Positions 18,149-26,850 are shown, counted from the stretch's first letter. The stretch is 64,000 nt of DNA from Salinispora cortesiana (GCF_000484695.1 NZ_AXVR01000018.1:1-64000); one strand, 5' to 3'. Program-made: numbers and translations. The notes: a model not told the origin generated them from the letters alone.

Positions 18149-18820
18149 GTGGGCGGGTACGAAGAGCGGGCATCGCCGCTGCCGTACGTCGTCGCGTGGC
18201 GTAGCGTCACGTCCCCTGGTGGCGCTCCGCCACGGGTCCTGCCCGACGGTTGCCTCGACCTGATCTGGCGGGACGGCGCCGTCTTCGTGGCCGGGCCGGA
18301 CACGACCGCCCGGGTGGCGTCTTCCGCTCCGGGCAGTCGCTACGCCGCGCTGCGGTTCGGTGCCGGGACCGGGCCCGGTGTGCTCGGCATACCCGCCAGC
18401 GAGGTGGTCGATCGGCAGGTGCCGTTGGAAACGGTGTGGCCGGCGGCGTCCGTCCGCGCCATCGCCGAGGCGGAGGATCCGCTCGCCGCCTTGACGGCAG
18501 CGGCGCGCCGTCGCTGGCGCGGCACCGACCGGGTGCTGGTCGCGCTGGTCGGTGCCGCGCGGGCCGGAATGTCCGTTGGCGTGGTCGCGGCACGCTGCGG
18601 CCTCAGCTCCCGGCAGTTGCAGCGACGCAGCAATGCCGCGTTCGGCTATGGGCCGAAGACCCTGCACCGGATCCTGCGAATGCAGCGGGCCGTCGCGCTG
18701 GCGCGCACCGGCCAGCCCTTCGCGTCGGTGTCCGCCGAGGTGGGCTACGCCGACCAGGCCCACCTCGCCCGCGAGGTGCGGGCGTTGGCCGGGGTGCCGC
18801 TCACCGCGCTACTGCGGTGA
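18149..18820 (+). CDS. AraC-family regulator with DUF6597-type N-terminus
   Basis: 223 residues from GTG 18149 (GGAGGA six bases upstream). The N-terminal half holds the short sensor found in this group (VLPDGCLDLIWRDGAVFVAG and GSRYAALRFGAGTGP). The C-terminal half is an AraC HTH: VAARCGLSSRQLQRRSNAAF followed by VSAEVGYADQAHLAREVRAL. Such regulators often control neighbouring VOC or DNA-repair-like genes. The gene converges with the VOC gene and the two overlap by 12 bases. Confidence 0.8.
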   Translation: MGGYEERASPLPYVVAWRSVTSPGGAPPRVLPDGCLDLIWRDGAVFVAGPDTTARVASSAPGSRYAALRFGAGTGPGVLGIPASEVVDRQVPLETVWPAASVRAIAEAEDPLAALTAAARRRWRGTDRVLVALVGAARAGMSVGVVAARCGLSSRQLQRRSNAAFGYGPKTLHRILRMQRAVALARTGQPFASVSAEVGYADQAHLAREVRALAGVPLTALLR

Positions 18821-19204
18821 CGTGATCTGGGCGAAGAGGTCCACCACGTTGCCGTCCGGGTCGTGCACCTGCGCATAGCGTTGTCCCCACGGTGCGTCCC
18901 AGGGCTCCTTGACCGACGAATATTTGGCGGCGACGAGGCCGGCGTGGAGCTTGTCCACCTCGGCCGCGTCCGCGCAGCGAAAGGCCCAGCCGCCGGAGGG
19001 CGGCCCGGGGTAGTAGCTCGGGTCAAACGACCGTAGTGAGGCGTGGGTGTCCCACATGAGGCGGATACCGCCGGAGACGGTCACCTCGACGTGCGGCTCA
19101 TCCTCCGCGCCGGCCGGAAACCGCAGGCCGAGTCGGCGGTAGAAGGACAGTGACGCTGCCATGTCGGCCACCGCAAGGCCGATCGCGTTGAAGGTGGGTG
19201 CCAT
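18809..19204 (-). CDS. VOC (glyoxalase/bleomycin-resistance fold) protein
   Basis: 131 residues from ATG 19204-19202, where the family pattern begins (MAPTFNAIGLAVADMAASLS); the longer open frame upstream is not family-like. Paired beta-alpha-beta-beta-beta modules end in QVHDPDGNVVDLFAQ, the usual VOC C-terminal metal-ligand strand. Substrate unknown; relatives detoxify aldehydes or bind antibiotics. The ribosome site is weak (AAGG). Confidence 0.8.
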   Translation of the reverse strand: MAPTFNAIGLAVADMAASLSFYRRLGLRFPAGAEDEPHVEVTVSGGIRLMWDTHASLRSFDPSYYPGPPSGGWAFRCADAAEVDKLHAGLVAAKYSSVKEPWDAPWGQRYAQVHDPDGNVVDLFAQITSPQ

Positions 19205-19317
19205 GACCTTGACGGTACGAGCGGCTCGCGCCTCTGTCTTGAACGAATCGGACGGACGCCGAGGTGCCCTGGTCCTGGCAGACACCCCGACCGCCGCGTT
19301 CCACTGCGCCATGACCT

Positions 19318-19392
19318 CAACGGGCGAGCCGTACAGCGGTCCCAACGGGCGAGCCACGCCGCGGCCTCAACGGGCGAGCCGCACCGCCACCG
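19318..19392. repeat. Three tandem 25-base units at the end of the DUF998 remnant
   Basis: CAACGGGCGAGCC occurs at 19318, 19343 and 19368, exactly 25 bases apart, each followed by ~12 variable bases. The rightmost copy is the reverse complement of the last codons and stop of the DUF998 coding sequence (VRLAR-stop). The array therefore looks like a small tandem duplication of that gene's 3' end. The unit is too short and too few in number for a CRISPR. Confidence 0.75.
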
Positions 19393-19925
19393 CGGACGTC
19401 CAGATGAACAGGGGAAGCACGGCTATCCGTTCCATGCCGCCGACACCGATGCCGAGGTCAACCTGGCCAGGAACAGGGCCGTACCGCCCATTCCGACCAG
19501 GCCCAGGGTGAGGCTGAGGTGACGCATCGAGGTCAGCACCGGTGAGCGGCGGGCCAGCGCGGCCACGAGCATTCCCACATTGGCCAGGAAGAAGATCAGC
19601 AATGCCCCGAGAAAGTGCTTGTTCTCGTTGGCATCCGCTGGGTACGCCCCCGCCAGGAGGTAGCCGCCCGCGCCGGCGAGCGTCAGCAGCTGCACGGTCC
19701 TTGCGGCGAGCCCGGGCCCGAGTGCTGCCCAGGTGAGAAAGACCCCGAGCGCGAGCAGTACCCCAGTGCTGACCATGGCGCTGTTCATCGCTAGGTGCCA
19801 GGGCGAGCACACTTCGCGCGGCCGAGTTGTGTCCCACATCCCGCAGGTCACATTGCCCAGATCATTGATGTTGTTGCGCCCTCGGTGTCGAAGCCTGCGC
19901 CCAGGGATCACGATGCGACAGAACC
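19367..19925 (-). pseudogene. DUF998-family membrane protein, truncated and frameshifted
   Basis: One frame (from ~19911) encodes INDLGNVTCGMWDT, CSPWHLAMNSAMVSTG and the helices HFLGALLIFFLANVGMLVAA and SMRHLSLTLGLVGMGGTALF, all typical of DUF998. The family's C-terminal block, VDLGIGVGGMERIAVLPLF then IWTSAVAVRLAR, continues in another frame from about 19465, so one indel separates them. Upstream, FDTEGATT matches the expected lead-in to INDLGN but is in yet another frame. The N-terminal ~45 residues are replaced by the LuxR fragment. Members are polytopic membrane proteins of unknown function; this copy is dead. Confidence 0.75.
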
Positions 19926-20156
19926 CGTGACCCGCTCGCCGCCTTGTCCACCCGCGAACGCGAGGTGCTCGCGCTGATCGCCGAGGGCCACTCCAATGCG
20001 GCGATCGCCGGGAAGCTCTTCATTACCGAGGCGGCGATCGGCAAGCACGTCGGCAACATCCTTACCAAGCTTGAGCTGCCGCCCAGTGACGACACCAATC
20101 GCCGAGTGTTGGCTGTCCTCACCTACCTACGCACGGCCCCGACGCACCCCTCGTAG
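19926..20156 (+). pseudogene. LuxR/NarL response-regulator C-terminal fragment
   Basis: The frame reads DPLAALSTREREVLALIAEG, then HSNAAIAGKLFITEAAIGKH and VGNILTKLELPPSDDTNRRV: a complete LuxR-type helix-turn-helix. The receiver domain is missing; upstream bases belong to the DUF998 remnant on the other strand. TTG 19944 could start a 70-residue DNA-binding peptide, but no good ribosome site precedes it. It is most likely the tail of a NarL-type regulator left by a deletion. Confidence 0.75.
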
Positions 20157-20183
20157 GGCGGTGTCTTTCTCGCCGGCCCGCCG

Positions 20184-20807
20184 CTATGCGAGCAGCGACT
20201 CCAGGATGCTGGGGGCGGTCGCCTCGGTATTGCTGAGCACCACGAACCGCCGGTTCAGTTCCGGAATGTTCCCGACGAACGTCTTGTAGCCCGCGTTGTG
20301 GCCGAGCGCCAGGTTCGGCTGTGCGGTGGGCATTCCGGCGAAGGTCTGGGTCAGGCCGAGGGGGTCGAAGATGCGCTCTGCCAGGAAAGATCGGTAGGGC
20401 GTGTCGGCGGATCGTTGGACGATCTGCGCCAGCAGCACATACGCCGGGCTGCTGTATCTCCAGCCCTGCCCGGTTGGAAATTGTAGCGGCACGGAGTGAA
20501 AGGTATTCAGTAGTTCGCTCGGCTCGACCCACTGCCCCAGATCGATCATGGGGTAGTCGTCCCAGTGGCCGAGGCCAGAGGTGTGGTTGAGCAGGTGGTG
20601 CAGGGTGATGTCCCGCCACTGTTCCGGGCAGCCGTCGATCCAGCGGCTGATGGGGTCCTCGAGGAGGAGTGTGCCCTCTTCGACCAGCAGGAGCACGGCC
20701 GCAGCGGTGAACTGCTTGCTGACCGAGGCCAGCTGGAAGCGGGACTCCGTGCAGTCGGCTACGACGACGTCGTCGCCCTGTCGTACCACTATGTCCACTT
20801 GGGCCAT
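20184..20807 (-). pseudogene. Class C beta-lactamase-like serine hydrolase, internally deleted
   Basis: 207 residues from ATG 20807-20805. The first ~170 residues are a normal S12-type serine hydrolase: ASVSKQF with the SxxK nucleophile, LHHLLNHTSGLGHWDDYP, and GWRYSSPAYVLL at the YxN position (Ser instead of Asn). After PNLALGH the sequence jumps straight to NAGYKTFVGNIPELNRRFVV, a block that normally follows the HxG active-site motif ~100 residues later (HPGDNAGY in relatives). The HxG region is thus missing through an in-frame deletion. Activity is unlikely. It is divergent from the amylase gene. Confidence 0.65.
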
Positions 20808-20872
20808 GGGGCCCACCCTAGCCGCGCTGCGGGGGTGTGGCCCTGGTGGTCGGGTGACGGCGGGCAGTGAAG

Positions 20873-20892
20873 TTTCGAGAATGTTTCCGAAA
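20873..20892 (+). promoter_or_regulatory. Imperfect palindrome upstream of the amylase gene (LacI-type operator candidate)
   Basis: TTTCGAGAATGTTTCCGAAA is an imperfect inverted repeat (TTTCGaGAA / TTCcGAAA around TGT) ~95 bases before the amylase start. Its size and position suit a LacI-family sugar repressor. A nearby TTGCAA at 20896-20901 resembles elements seen upstream of actinobacterial amylase genes. The cognate regulator is not in the window. Confidence 0.4.
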
Positions 20893-20987
20893 ACTATTGC
20901 AACTTCTTTCATGGATGCCGCATCGTGTTCGCTATCGGACGGCCGTCCGCCCTTGCCGAGCGCCCCTTCGCACGAGAGGTCCCCGTC

Positions 20988-23156
20988 ATGGAAACCGCGA
21001 GACCCCATCCGATCGGCCGCACCGGCCGTCTGGTGCTCGCCGCCGCGCTGGTCGCGGTGGGCGGCACGGCGGTAGTCACCGCCGCAACCACCGCCAGCTC
21101 CGCCCGCGCCGCTGTCGTCCTCAACGACAGCGAGGTGACCGCAAACCTGTGGCAGTGGAACTGGAACTCGGTCGCCACCGCCTGTACCGACCACCTCGGC
21201 CCCGCTGGCTACGGCGCGGTGCAGGTGGCCCCGCCGCAGGAGTCGGTGTACCTACCCAACAGTGCCGACGGGGTGCACCCCTGGTACGAGGTCTACCAGC
21301 CCGTCTCGTACCAGCTGGAGAGCCGATTCGGAAACCGGGAGCAGTTCGCCAGCATGGTCACCACCTGCCACGATGCGGGCGTGCGGGTCTATGTGGACGC
21401 GGTGGTCAACCACATGGCCGGCACCAACAACCCGCCGGGGACGCGCGGCTACGCCGGCACCGAGTTCTCCGGCTACGACTACCCCGCGGTTCCCTACGGC
21501 GGGGGAGACTTCCATCGCCCGGGCGACAACTGTCCGACTGACGGCTCCATCAACGACTGGGACAACGAGGCCCAGGTGACCAGCTGTGAGCTGCTCTCTC
21601 TGGCCGACCTCTACACCGAGAAGGAGTACGTCCGAGACAAGATCGCGGGGTACCTGAACGACCTGATCGGCCTCGGCGTCGACGGCTTCCGGGTGGACGC
21701 GGTCAAGCACATTCGGAAGGACGACTTCGCGGCGATCCTCAACCGGCTGGACGACACCGTCGCGGAGGGGCGGCGCCCCTACGTCGCCCAGGAGATCTTC
21801 GACGGCGCCAACAACCCTGCCCTGCAGGCCCGGGCGTTCATCGGCAACGGTGACGTGCTCGACTTCGCGTACGCCAAGGGCATTCGCTCCGCCTTCCAGG
21901 GCTCCATCTCGGCCCTGCAGAACATCCCGAACTGGAACCTTGACGCTCCGAGTGCCAACGTCTTCTCGATGGTCACCAACCACGACCTGGAGCGCGACGG
22001 CGTGGTGCTGTCGTACAAGGACGGCACCGACTACGTGCTCGCCAACTACTTCGCCCTGGCCTACCCGCACGGCAAGCCATCGGTCTTCGACAGCTTCACC
22101 TGGTCGGATCGGAATCAGTCCCCGCCGCACGACGGCGGCGGGTACGTCACCGACGCGGTCTGCGGCGGCGCCTGGAACTGCCTGACCCAGAGCACCGGCA
22201 TCAAGGGCATGGTGGGCTGGGCCAACGCGGCGCGTTCGACCCAGAGCATCGCCGACTTCACCGTGGTCAACGACAACGTGATCGGCTTCCACCGCGGGGA
22301 CCGGGCCTGGATCGGCATCAACGACTCCGGTGCCACCGCCACCGCCACCTTCACCACCGGCCTCGCTGAGGGTGACTACTGCGACGTCATCTCCGGCACC
22401 GCCGGTGGTGCCGGCTGCACCGGCGCTACGGTGAGCGTCACCGGCGGCCAGGCCACCGTGAGCATCCCGTCGAACGACGCCGTCGCCATTCACGTCAACG
22501 CCCGGCCCGGCACGACCCCGTCGCCGACGGTCAGCCCCACCGGCGACCCCACCGACGAGATCGCCACGACCTTCACGGTCAGCGCGACGCCCAGCGCCGA
22601 TCAGGAGGTCTACGCCGTCGGCAGTATCTCCGAGCTGGGCTCCTGGGCTCCGGCCGCTGCGGTGCGGCTGACCCCGCAGGGTGGAAACACCTACCGCGGC
22701 ACGATCGACCTGCCCCCGTCCACGGCGGTCGAGTACAAGTTCATCAAGGTGACCGGTGGGGGAGACGTTACCTGGGAAGCCGGCGAGAACCGGAGCTTCA
22801 CCACCCCCGCCACCGGAACGTACGCGGTGACGGAGACCTTCCGGGGCGACTCGGTCCCCAGCCCGGCGATCGCCAGCTCGTTCCACGCCACCGTCTACAC
22901 CTACTTCGGGCAGAACGTCTTTGTGGTCGGCAATGTCGCGGAACTGGGCAGCTGGAATCCGGACAACGCCATCGCGCTCTCCGCGGCCGACTACCCGGTC
23001 TGGCGGGCGACCGTCGACCTGCCGCCGAACACCCACATCGAGTACAAGTATGTGAAGAAGAACCCGGACGGTTCGGTGACCTGGGAGTCCCAGTCGAACC
23101 GGAGCTTCACCACCCCGGCCACCGGGACCCGCACCAACACCGACACCTGGCGATAG
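20988..23156 (+). CDS. Secreted alpha-amylase (GH13) with two CBM20 starch-binding modules
   Basis: 722 residues. ATG 20988 has GAGAGG eight bases upstream; it gives a twin-Arg-poor Sec signal (GRTGRLVLAAALVAVGG, ending SARA-AVV). The GH13 barrel spans ~45-500: DAVVNHMAG (region I), GFRVDAVKH with the nucleophile Asp (~236), QEIFDG with the acid/base Glu (~268) and VTNHD with the third Asp (~332). After a Pro/Thr linker come two C-terminal CBM20 modules, each with an ELGSW..A motif and a VEYKF/IEYKY strand, ending SFTTPATGT. It hydrolyses starch outside the cell. It is a single-gene unit with its own operator candidate and terminator. Confidence 0.92.
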   Translation: METARPHPIGRTGRLVLAAALVAVGGTAVVTAATTASSARAAVVLNDSEVTANLWQWNWNSVATACTDHLGPAGYGAVQVAPPQESVYLPNSADGVHPWYEVYQPVSYQLESRFGNREQFASMVTTCHDAGVRVYVDAVVNHMAGTNNPPGTRGYAGTEFSGYDYPAVPYGGGDFHRPGDNCPTDGSINDWDNEAQVTSCELLSLADLYTEKEYVRDKIAGYLNDLIGLGVDGFRVDAVKHIRKDDFAAILNRLDDTVAEGRRPYVAQEIFDGANNPALQARAFIGNGDVLDFAYAKGIRSAFQGSISALQNIPNWNLDAPSANVFSMVTNHDLERDGVVLSYKDGTDYVLANYFALAYPHGKPSVFDSFTWSDRNQSPPHDGGGYVTDAVCGGAWNCLTQSTGIKGMVGWANAARSTQSIADFTVVNDNVIGFHRGDRAWIGINDSGATATATFTTGLAEGDYCDVISGTAGGAGCTGATVSVTGGQATVSIPSNDAVAIHVNARPGTTPSPTVSPTGDPTDEIATTFTVSATPSADQEVYAVGSISELGSWAPAAAVRLTPQGGNTYRGTIDLPPSTAVEYKFIKVTGGGDVTWEAGENRSFTTPATGTYAVTETFRGDSVPSPAIASSFHATVYTYFGQNVFVVGNVAELGSWNPDNAIALSAADYPVWRATVDLPPNTHIEYKYVKKNPDGSVTWESQSNRSFTTPATGTRTNTDTWR

Positions 23157-23164
23157 CCACACCC

Positions 23165-23200
23165 GGGCCCACCCCCGGGATGACCTCCGTGGGTGGGCCC
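23165..23200 (+). terminator. Strong hairpin after the amylase gene
   Basis: GGGCCCACCC at 23165 and GGGTGGGCCC at 23191 are perfectly complementary (10 bp stem, 16-base loop), starting nine bases after the amylase stop. No T-run follows, as usual in this GC range. Confidence 0.75.
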
Positions 23201-23269
23201 TGGTGATGGGTTGTGCCGCCGTCGGGGTGGTGTCTCGTCGCGCTGACCGGCCGACCTACGGTGGGCGTC

Positions 23270-23821
23270 CTACCTGCGCGCGAGCTCCGCCTCGATTCGG
23301 CGGAGCAGCGTCTTTCGGCTCTTCCCGGCGCGTTCGCGCCGTAGCGCCGACCGAAGTTGGCGGGTGTCGAGACCGGTCAGGTGTTTCGCCGCGTCGGGGA
23401 CCCGCAGGTCGAGCAACCGGTCGATCGACGTGATGTCGCGGCGGGTGCGGCTGGCCGGCCCGGTGTTGGCGACGTACTGCCGGCCGCTCCGCGACGCCTT
23501 TCGCTTCTTGGTGTCGGTGGCGCGGCGTTCCTTTTCAGGGAGTTCCTTCCAGACGCGTTCGGGTAGGTAGCGCTTCGTCTCGCCGTCCTGGCGCGCCCGG
23601 GCGCCACCCTCTCGGGTTTGCCACTTTTCCCGGCCCCATTGGCGCAGGGAGCGCTGCCGTTCGTCTCGCGGTCCCTGGTAGCCCCCGCCCTGCTTCTCAT
23701 ACTCCTTGACCAGCAGTTGAGATTTTCGGGCCGACCACTGTCCGGGCCGGGCGCCCTTGTCGGATGCCCTGATTTCTTCCTTGAGTACCTTTCGCAGCTT
23801 CGGATCGGTATACCGCGCCAT
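23270..23821 (-). CDS. DUF5872 domain protein (basic, hypothetical)
   Basis: 183 residues from ATG 23821-23819 (GAAGG just upstream). It starts MARYTDPKLRKVLKEEIRAS followed by DKGARPGQWSARKSQLLVKE and YEKQGGGYQG, which is the DUF5872 signature found in bacteria and phages. It is strongly basic (many Lys/Arg), which suggests nucleic-acid contact. The C-terminal half (IDRLLDLRVPDAAKHL, RQLRSALRRERAGKSRKTLL) looks helical and resembles a small DNA-end or rho-N-like module. No function is established. It lies convergent with the amylase gene. Confidence 0.65.
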   Translation of the reverse strand: MARYTDPKLRKVLKEEIRASDKGARPGQWSARKSQLLVKEYEKQGGGYQGPRDERQRSLRQWGREKWQTREGGARARQDGETKRYLPERVWKELPEKERRATDTKKRKASRSGRQYVANTGPASRTRRDITSIDRLLDLRVPDAAKHLTGLDTRQLRSALRRERAGKSRKTLLRRIEAELARR

Positions 23822-23962
23822 GCCTTCGGCTACCCGGCGCCGGCGCACCCTACGCCCCGCACCGCGGTCGAACGATCGACCGGACGCCCACCTTGGTCTG
23901 TTAAGCAGCGATTACGGAAAGTTTTCTCTTCCGTTACGTCGCCAGTCAGCTTAATCTATCTC

Positions 23963-23976
23963 TGGAAGCGCTCCCA
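23963..23976 (+). promoter_or_regulatory. CebR-like operator before the cellulase gene
   Basis: TGGAAGCGCTCCCA differs in one position from the Streptomyces CebR palindrome TGGGAGCGCTCCCA, and lies 34 bases before the cellulase start. CebR is a LacI-family repressor released by cellobiose or cello-oligosaccharides, so induction by cellulose breakdown products is expected. No cebR gene is in the window. Confidence 0.75.
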
Positions 23977-24009
23977 CTCGCCGCCCACCACCGCCACTAG
24001 GAGCTTCCC

Positions 24010-25986
24010 GTGTCTGTGAAACCAAGATTGTCGGCGGCCGCGGTGGCGGCCTGCGTGGCTCTCGGGCTCACGGCTGCCGCCCCGGCCGCGTTCGCCACCA
24101 CCGCACCCGAGCCGGAGGTGCAGGTCGTCTCGACCACGCCGACGGCCGACTGGCTGCACACCGACGGCAACAAGATCGTGGATGAGGCGGGCAACCAGGT
24201 GTGGTTGACCGGCGCGAACTGGTTCGGCTACAACGCCACCGAACGGGTCTTCCACGGACTCTGGGCCGGCAACATCGAGACCATCACCCGGCAGATGGCC
24301 GAGCGGGGAATCAACATCGTTCGGGTGCCGATCTCCACGGAGCTGCTGCTGGAGTGGAAGGCCGGCCAGACCGTGCTGCCGAACGTGAACCTGTCGGTAA
24401 ACCCGGAGTTGGCCGGCCTGGACAACCTGCAGATCTTCGACTACTGGCTGGCCCTCTGCGAGGAGTACGGCCTGAAGGTCATGCTCGATGTGCACAGCGC
24501 CGAGGCGGACAACTCCGGCCACTTCTATCCGATGTGGTACAAGGGGGCAATCACCCCGGAGCTGTTCTACCAGGGCTGGGAGTGGGTCGCCGCTCGGTAC
24601 CAGAACAACGACACGATCGTCGCGATGGATATCCAGAACGAGCCGCACGGCACTCCGGACAACCCGCCCCGGGCCAAGTGGGACAGCACCAGCGACATCG
24701 ACAACTTCAAACACGCCTGCGAGACGGCGGGCAATCGGATCCTCGCGATCAACCCGAACGTGCTGATTCTCTGTGAGGGCATCGAGGTCTACCCGCGCCC
24801 GGGAGAGAGTTGGGAATCACCCAACACCGACCCGGATCAGAGCCCCAACTACTACTACAACTGGTGGGGCGGCAACCTGCGGGGGGTGCAGGACCACCCG
24901 GTCAACCTGGGCGCCCACCAGGACCAGTTGGTCTACTCGCCGCACGACTACGGGCCGCTGGTGCACGAGCAGCCGTGGTTCCAGAAGGAGTTTGACAAGA
25001 CCACGCTGACCAACGACGTGTGGCGGCCAAACTGGCTCTACCTCCACGAGGAAGACACCGCGCCGCTGCTGATCGGCGAGTGGGGTGGCCGGTTCGGGCA
25101 GGACGAACGGCAGGACAGGTGGCTGCAGGCCCTGCGGGACCTGATGACCGAGATGGTGATTCACCATACCTTCTGGTGCCTCAACCCGAACTCCGGCGAC
25201 ACCGGTGGCCTGCTGCAACACGACTGGCAGACCTGGGATGAGGTCAAGTACGAACAGGTGCTCAAGCCGGCGCTCTGGCAGCACGACGGCAAGTTCGTCA
25301 GCCTTGACCACCAGGTACGTCTCGGCGGCGAGGCCTCGACCACCGGCATCAGCCTCACCGAGCGCTACGCCGGCGGCGGAGACGACACCGACGCGCCGAC
25401 CGCCCCGGGCCGTCCCGTGGCCAGTGACCTGACCTCCTCCGCGGTCACCCTGACCTGGGACGCATCCACGGACAACGTCGGAGTCGTCGGCTACGAGGTA
25501 CGGAGCGCGACCGACGGCGGTCCGCCGAGCACCGTCGCCACCGTCGCCGGCACCACCTATCAGGTGACCAACCTTGCGGCCGAGACTGAATACACCTTCA
25601 CGGTACGGGCCCGGGACGCGGCGGGAAACCTCTCCGACGCCTCCCCGGCCCGTGTCGTCACCACCCCCTCCGGCGGTGGTGGGGGCAGCGGCTGTGCCGC
25701 CACGTACCTGCTGACGAATACGTGGTCGGGGGGCTTCCAGGGTGAGGTCACCGTGGCAAACACCGGCACCACCGCCATCGCCGGCTGGCGGGTTACCTGG
25801 ACTGACCCGGGTGGGACCGCGATCACCTCGTTGTGGAATGGCAGGTGGACGGTAGCCGCTGGCGTGAACGTGGTGCTCAACGAGTCGTACAACGGTCAGC
25901 TGGTGGCCGGGGGCAGTACCACGTTCGGCTTCACCGGCACCGGTACGGGCACCGCGTCGGCCGGGCTGACCTGCACCGTGACCTGA
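24010..25986 (+). CDS. Secreted GH5 cellulase with FnIII and CBM2 modules
   Basis: 658 residues from GTG 24010 with AGGAG six bases upstream. The signal peptide is ~30 residues (KPRLSAAAVAACVALGLTAA, cut near AFA-TTA). The GH5 barrel covers ~45-450: GANWFGYN, DVHSAEADNSGHFY, DIQNEPHG with the acid/base Glu (~212) and IGEWGG with the nucleophile Glu (~357). A fibronectin type III domain (APGRPVASDLTSSAVTLTW) follows at ~460-550, then a Gly/Ser linker and a CBM2 cellulose-binding module (CAATYLLTNTWSGGFQGEVT) at the C-terminus. It should cut beta-1,4-glucan outside the cell. It is regulated through the CebR-like box. Confidence 0.92.
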   Translation: MSVKPRLSAAAVAACVALGLTAAAPAAFATTAPEPEVQVVSTTPTADWLHTDGNKIVDEAGNQVWLTGANWFGYNATERVFHGLWAGNIETITRQMAERGINIVRVPISTELLLEWKAGQTVLPNVNLSVNPELAGLDNLQIFDYWLALCEEYGLKVMLDVHSAEADNSGHFYPMWYKGAITPELFYQGWEWVAARYQNNDTIVAMDIQNEPHGTPDNPPRAKWDSTSDIDNFKHACETAGNRILAINPNVLILCEGIEVYPRPGESWESPNTDPDQSPNYYYNWWGGNLRGVQDHPVNLGAHQDQLVYSPHDYGPLVHEQPWFQKEFDKTTLTNDVWRPNWLYLHEEDTAPLLIGEWGGRFGQDERQDRWLQALRDLMTEMVIHHTFWCLNPNSGDTGGLLQHDWQTWDEVKYEQVLKPALWQHDGKFVSLDHQVRLGGEASTTGISLTERYAGGGDDTDAPTAPGRPVASDLTSSAVTLTWDASTDNVGVVGYEVRSATDGGPPSTVATVAGTTYQVTNLAAETEYTFTVRARDAAGNLSDASPARVVTTPSGGGGGSGCAATYLLTNTWSGGFQGEVTVANTGTTAIAGWRVTWTDPGGTAITSLWNGRWTVAAGVNVVLNESYNGQLVAGGSTTFGFTGTGTGTASAGLTCTVT

Positions 25987-26256
25987 GTCGGTTACGTCGC
26001 CAGACGGGCGTAGCCACGCGGTCAACCCACGGGATCGACACTTCGTCGACCAGGCCCGCGTTGCGGTACGCCAGGATGGTCTCGCTGCCGCCGGCGACAC
26101 GGGGATCCGTTCGCCGGCGGCCCGCAGGTAGTTGCTGGCAGGCATTCGAGGTGGTCGTTGCTCGTGCGGTGGCGACCCTCGCATTCCGGTGTTGCCGGAT
26201 CTCGGTGATCTCTTGTTCGCCGTCATGATCAAACCTGGTGGAATCAATGCCCCTAT
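25987..26256 (-). pseudogene. Degraded remnant, possibly of a RibD/DHFR-type reductase
   Basis: No intact gene occupies this ~270-base gap. On the minus strand a frame reads VAGGSETILAYRNAGLVDEV, which resembles the GGxxTxxQYLxAGLVDE motif of RibD-C/dihydrofolate-reductase-fold proteins, but the rest of the family pattern is absent and there is no start. I treat it as debris with low confidence. It separates the glycoside hydrolases from the steroid cluster. Confidence 0.3.
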
Positions 26257-26270
26257 TATAACCTGTTCTA
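26257..26270 (+). promoter_or_regulatory. KstR-like operator 1
   Basis: TATAACCTGTTCTA matches the KstR pattern (TAGAAC-NN-GTTCTA) with one arm mismatch. It lies 25 bases before the SRPBCC gene and overlaps a TATTATAA-like -10 region. KstR is the TetR-type repressor of steroid catabolism in actinobacteria and is released by steroid-CoA thioesters. Confidence 0.7.
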
Positions 26271-26295
26271 GATTCATCTCGAAGAGGAGGTCACG

Positions 26296-26727
26296 ATGGC
26301 TACAGTGACGGTCGAGGCCGACGCGAAGGCGGATCCGACGCAGGTCTGGAAGCTCGTGGTGGCCCTGCCGAGGGTTGGCGAGTGGAACACGATGCACGAG
26401 GGATTCGCCGGCGAGGTGCCGGAAACCCTCGGCGAGGGGACTACATATCAGCAGCGGGTGAAGCTGATGGGTATGCCGGCCGAGATGGCCTGGCGGGTGA
26501 CGAAGGCGGAGGCGCCAGGGCGCCTCGAGCAGACAGGCGACGGTCCGATGGGCGTCAAGGCAAAGATGGTGATCGCGGTCGAGTCGAGCGGCGGGGGCTC
26601 GCACATCACCTACGGGATGGAGTTCGCCGGCCCGGCACTGAAAGGTGCGATGGACGGCATGCTGCAGAAGCAGGCCACCACGGCGTGTCAGCAGGCGTTG
26701 GTGAAGCTCGTCGCGCTGCTGGACTGA
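26296..26727 (+). CDS. SRPBCC (START-like) family protein
   Basis: 143 residues, ATG 26296 with AGAGGAGG seven bases upstream. The protein has the SRPBCC/polyketide-cyclase pattern: a VTVEADAKADPTQVWKLVVA start, PRVGEWNTMHEGF, and a long C-terminal helix (MDGMLQKQATTACQQALVKL). The fold has a hydrophobic pocket that can hold lipids or polycyclic ligands. Located first behind a KstR-like box, it probably binds or chaperones a steroid intermediate, but no enzyme activity can be read from the sequence. Related genes are common in actinobacterial steroid loci. Confidence 0.75.
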   Translation: MATVTVEADAKADPTQVWKLVVALPRVGEWNTMHEGFAGEVPETLGEGTTYQQRVKLMGMPAEMAWRVTKAEAPGRLEQTGDGPMGVKAKMVIAVESSGGGSHITYGMEFAGPALKGAMDGMLQKQATTACQQALVKLVALLD

Positions 26728-26850
26728 GGTCACCTCCGGGCCGGTCACTCTGTCCTTCCACGAATCCCTGCGGTACTGGATCGCGGTGTGGCTGGCCTTG
26801 GTGCCTGCGCCCGCCCTGGTGATCGGTAAAGGGTAGGTGTCGGCCGTAAT

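Noticed and set aside
19318..19392. CRISPR-like array
   Set aside because: Three 13-base identities at 25-base spacing are too short and few, and derive from the 3' end of the DUF998 gene.
21252..23162. 636-residue minus-strand frame opposite the amylase
   Set aside because: It is a GC-driven antisense shadow with no motif; the plus-strand amylase is unmistakable.
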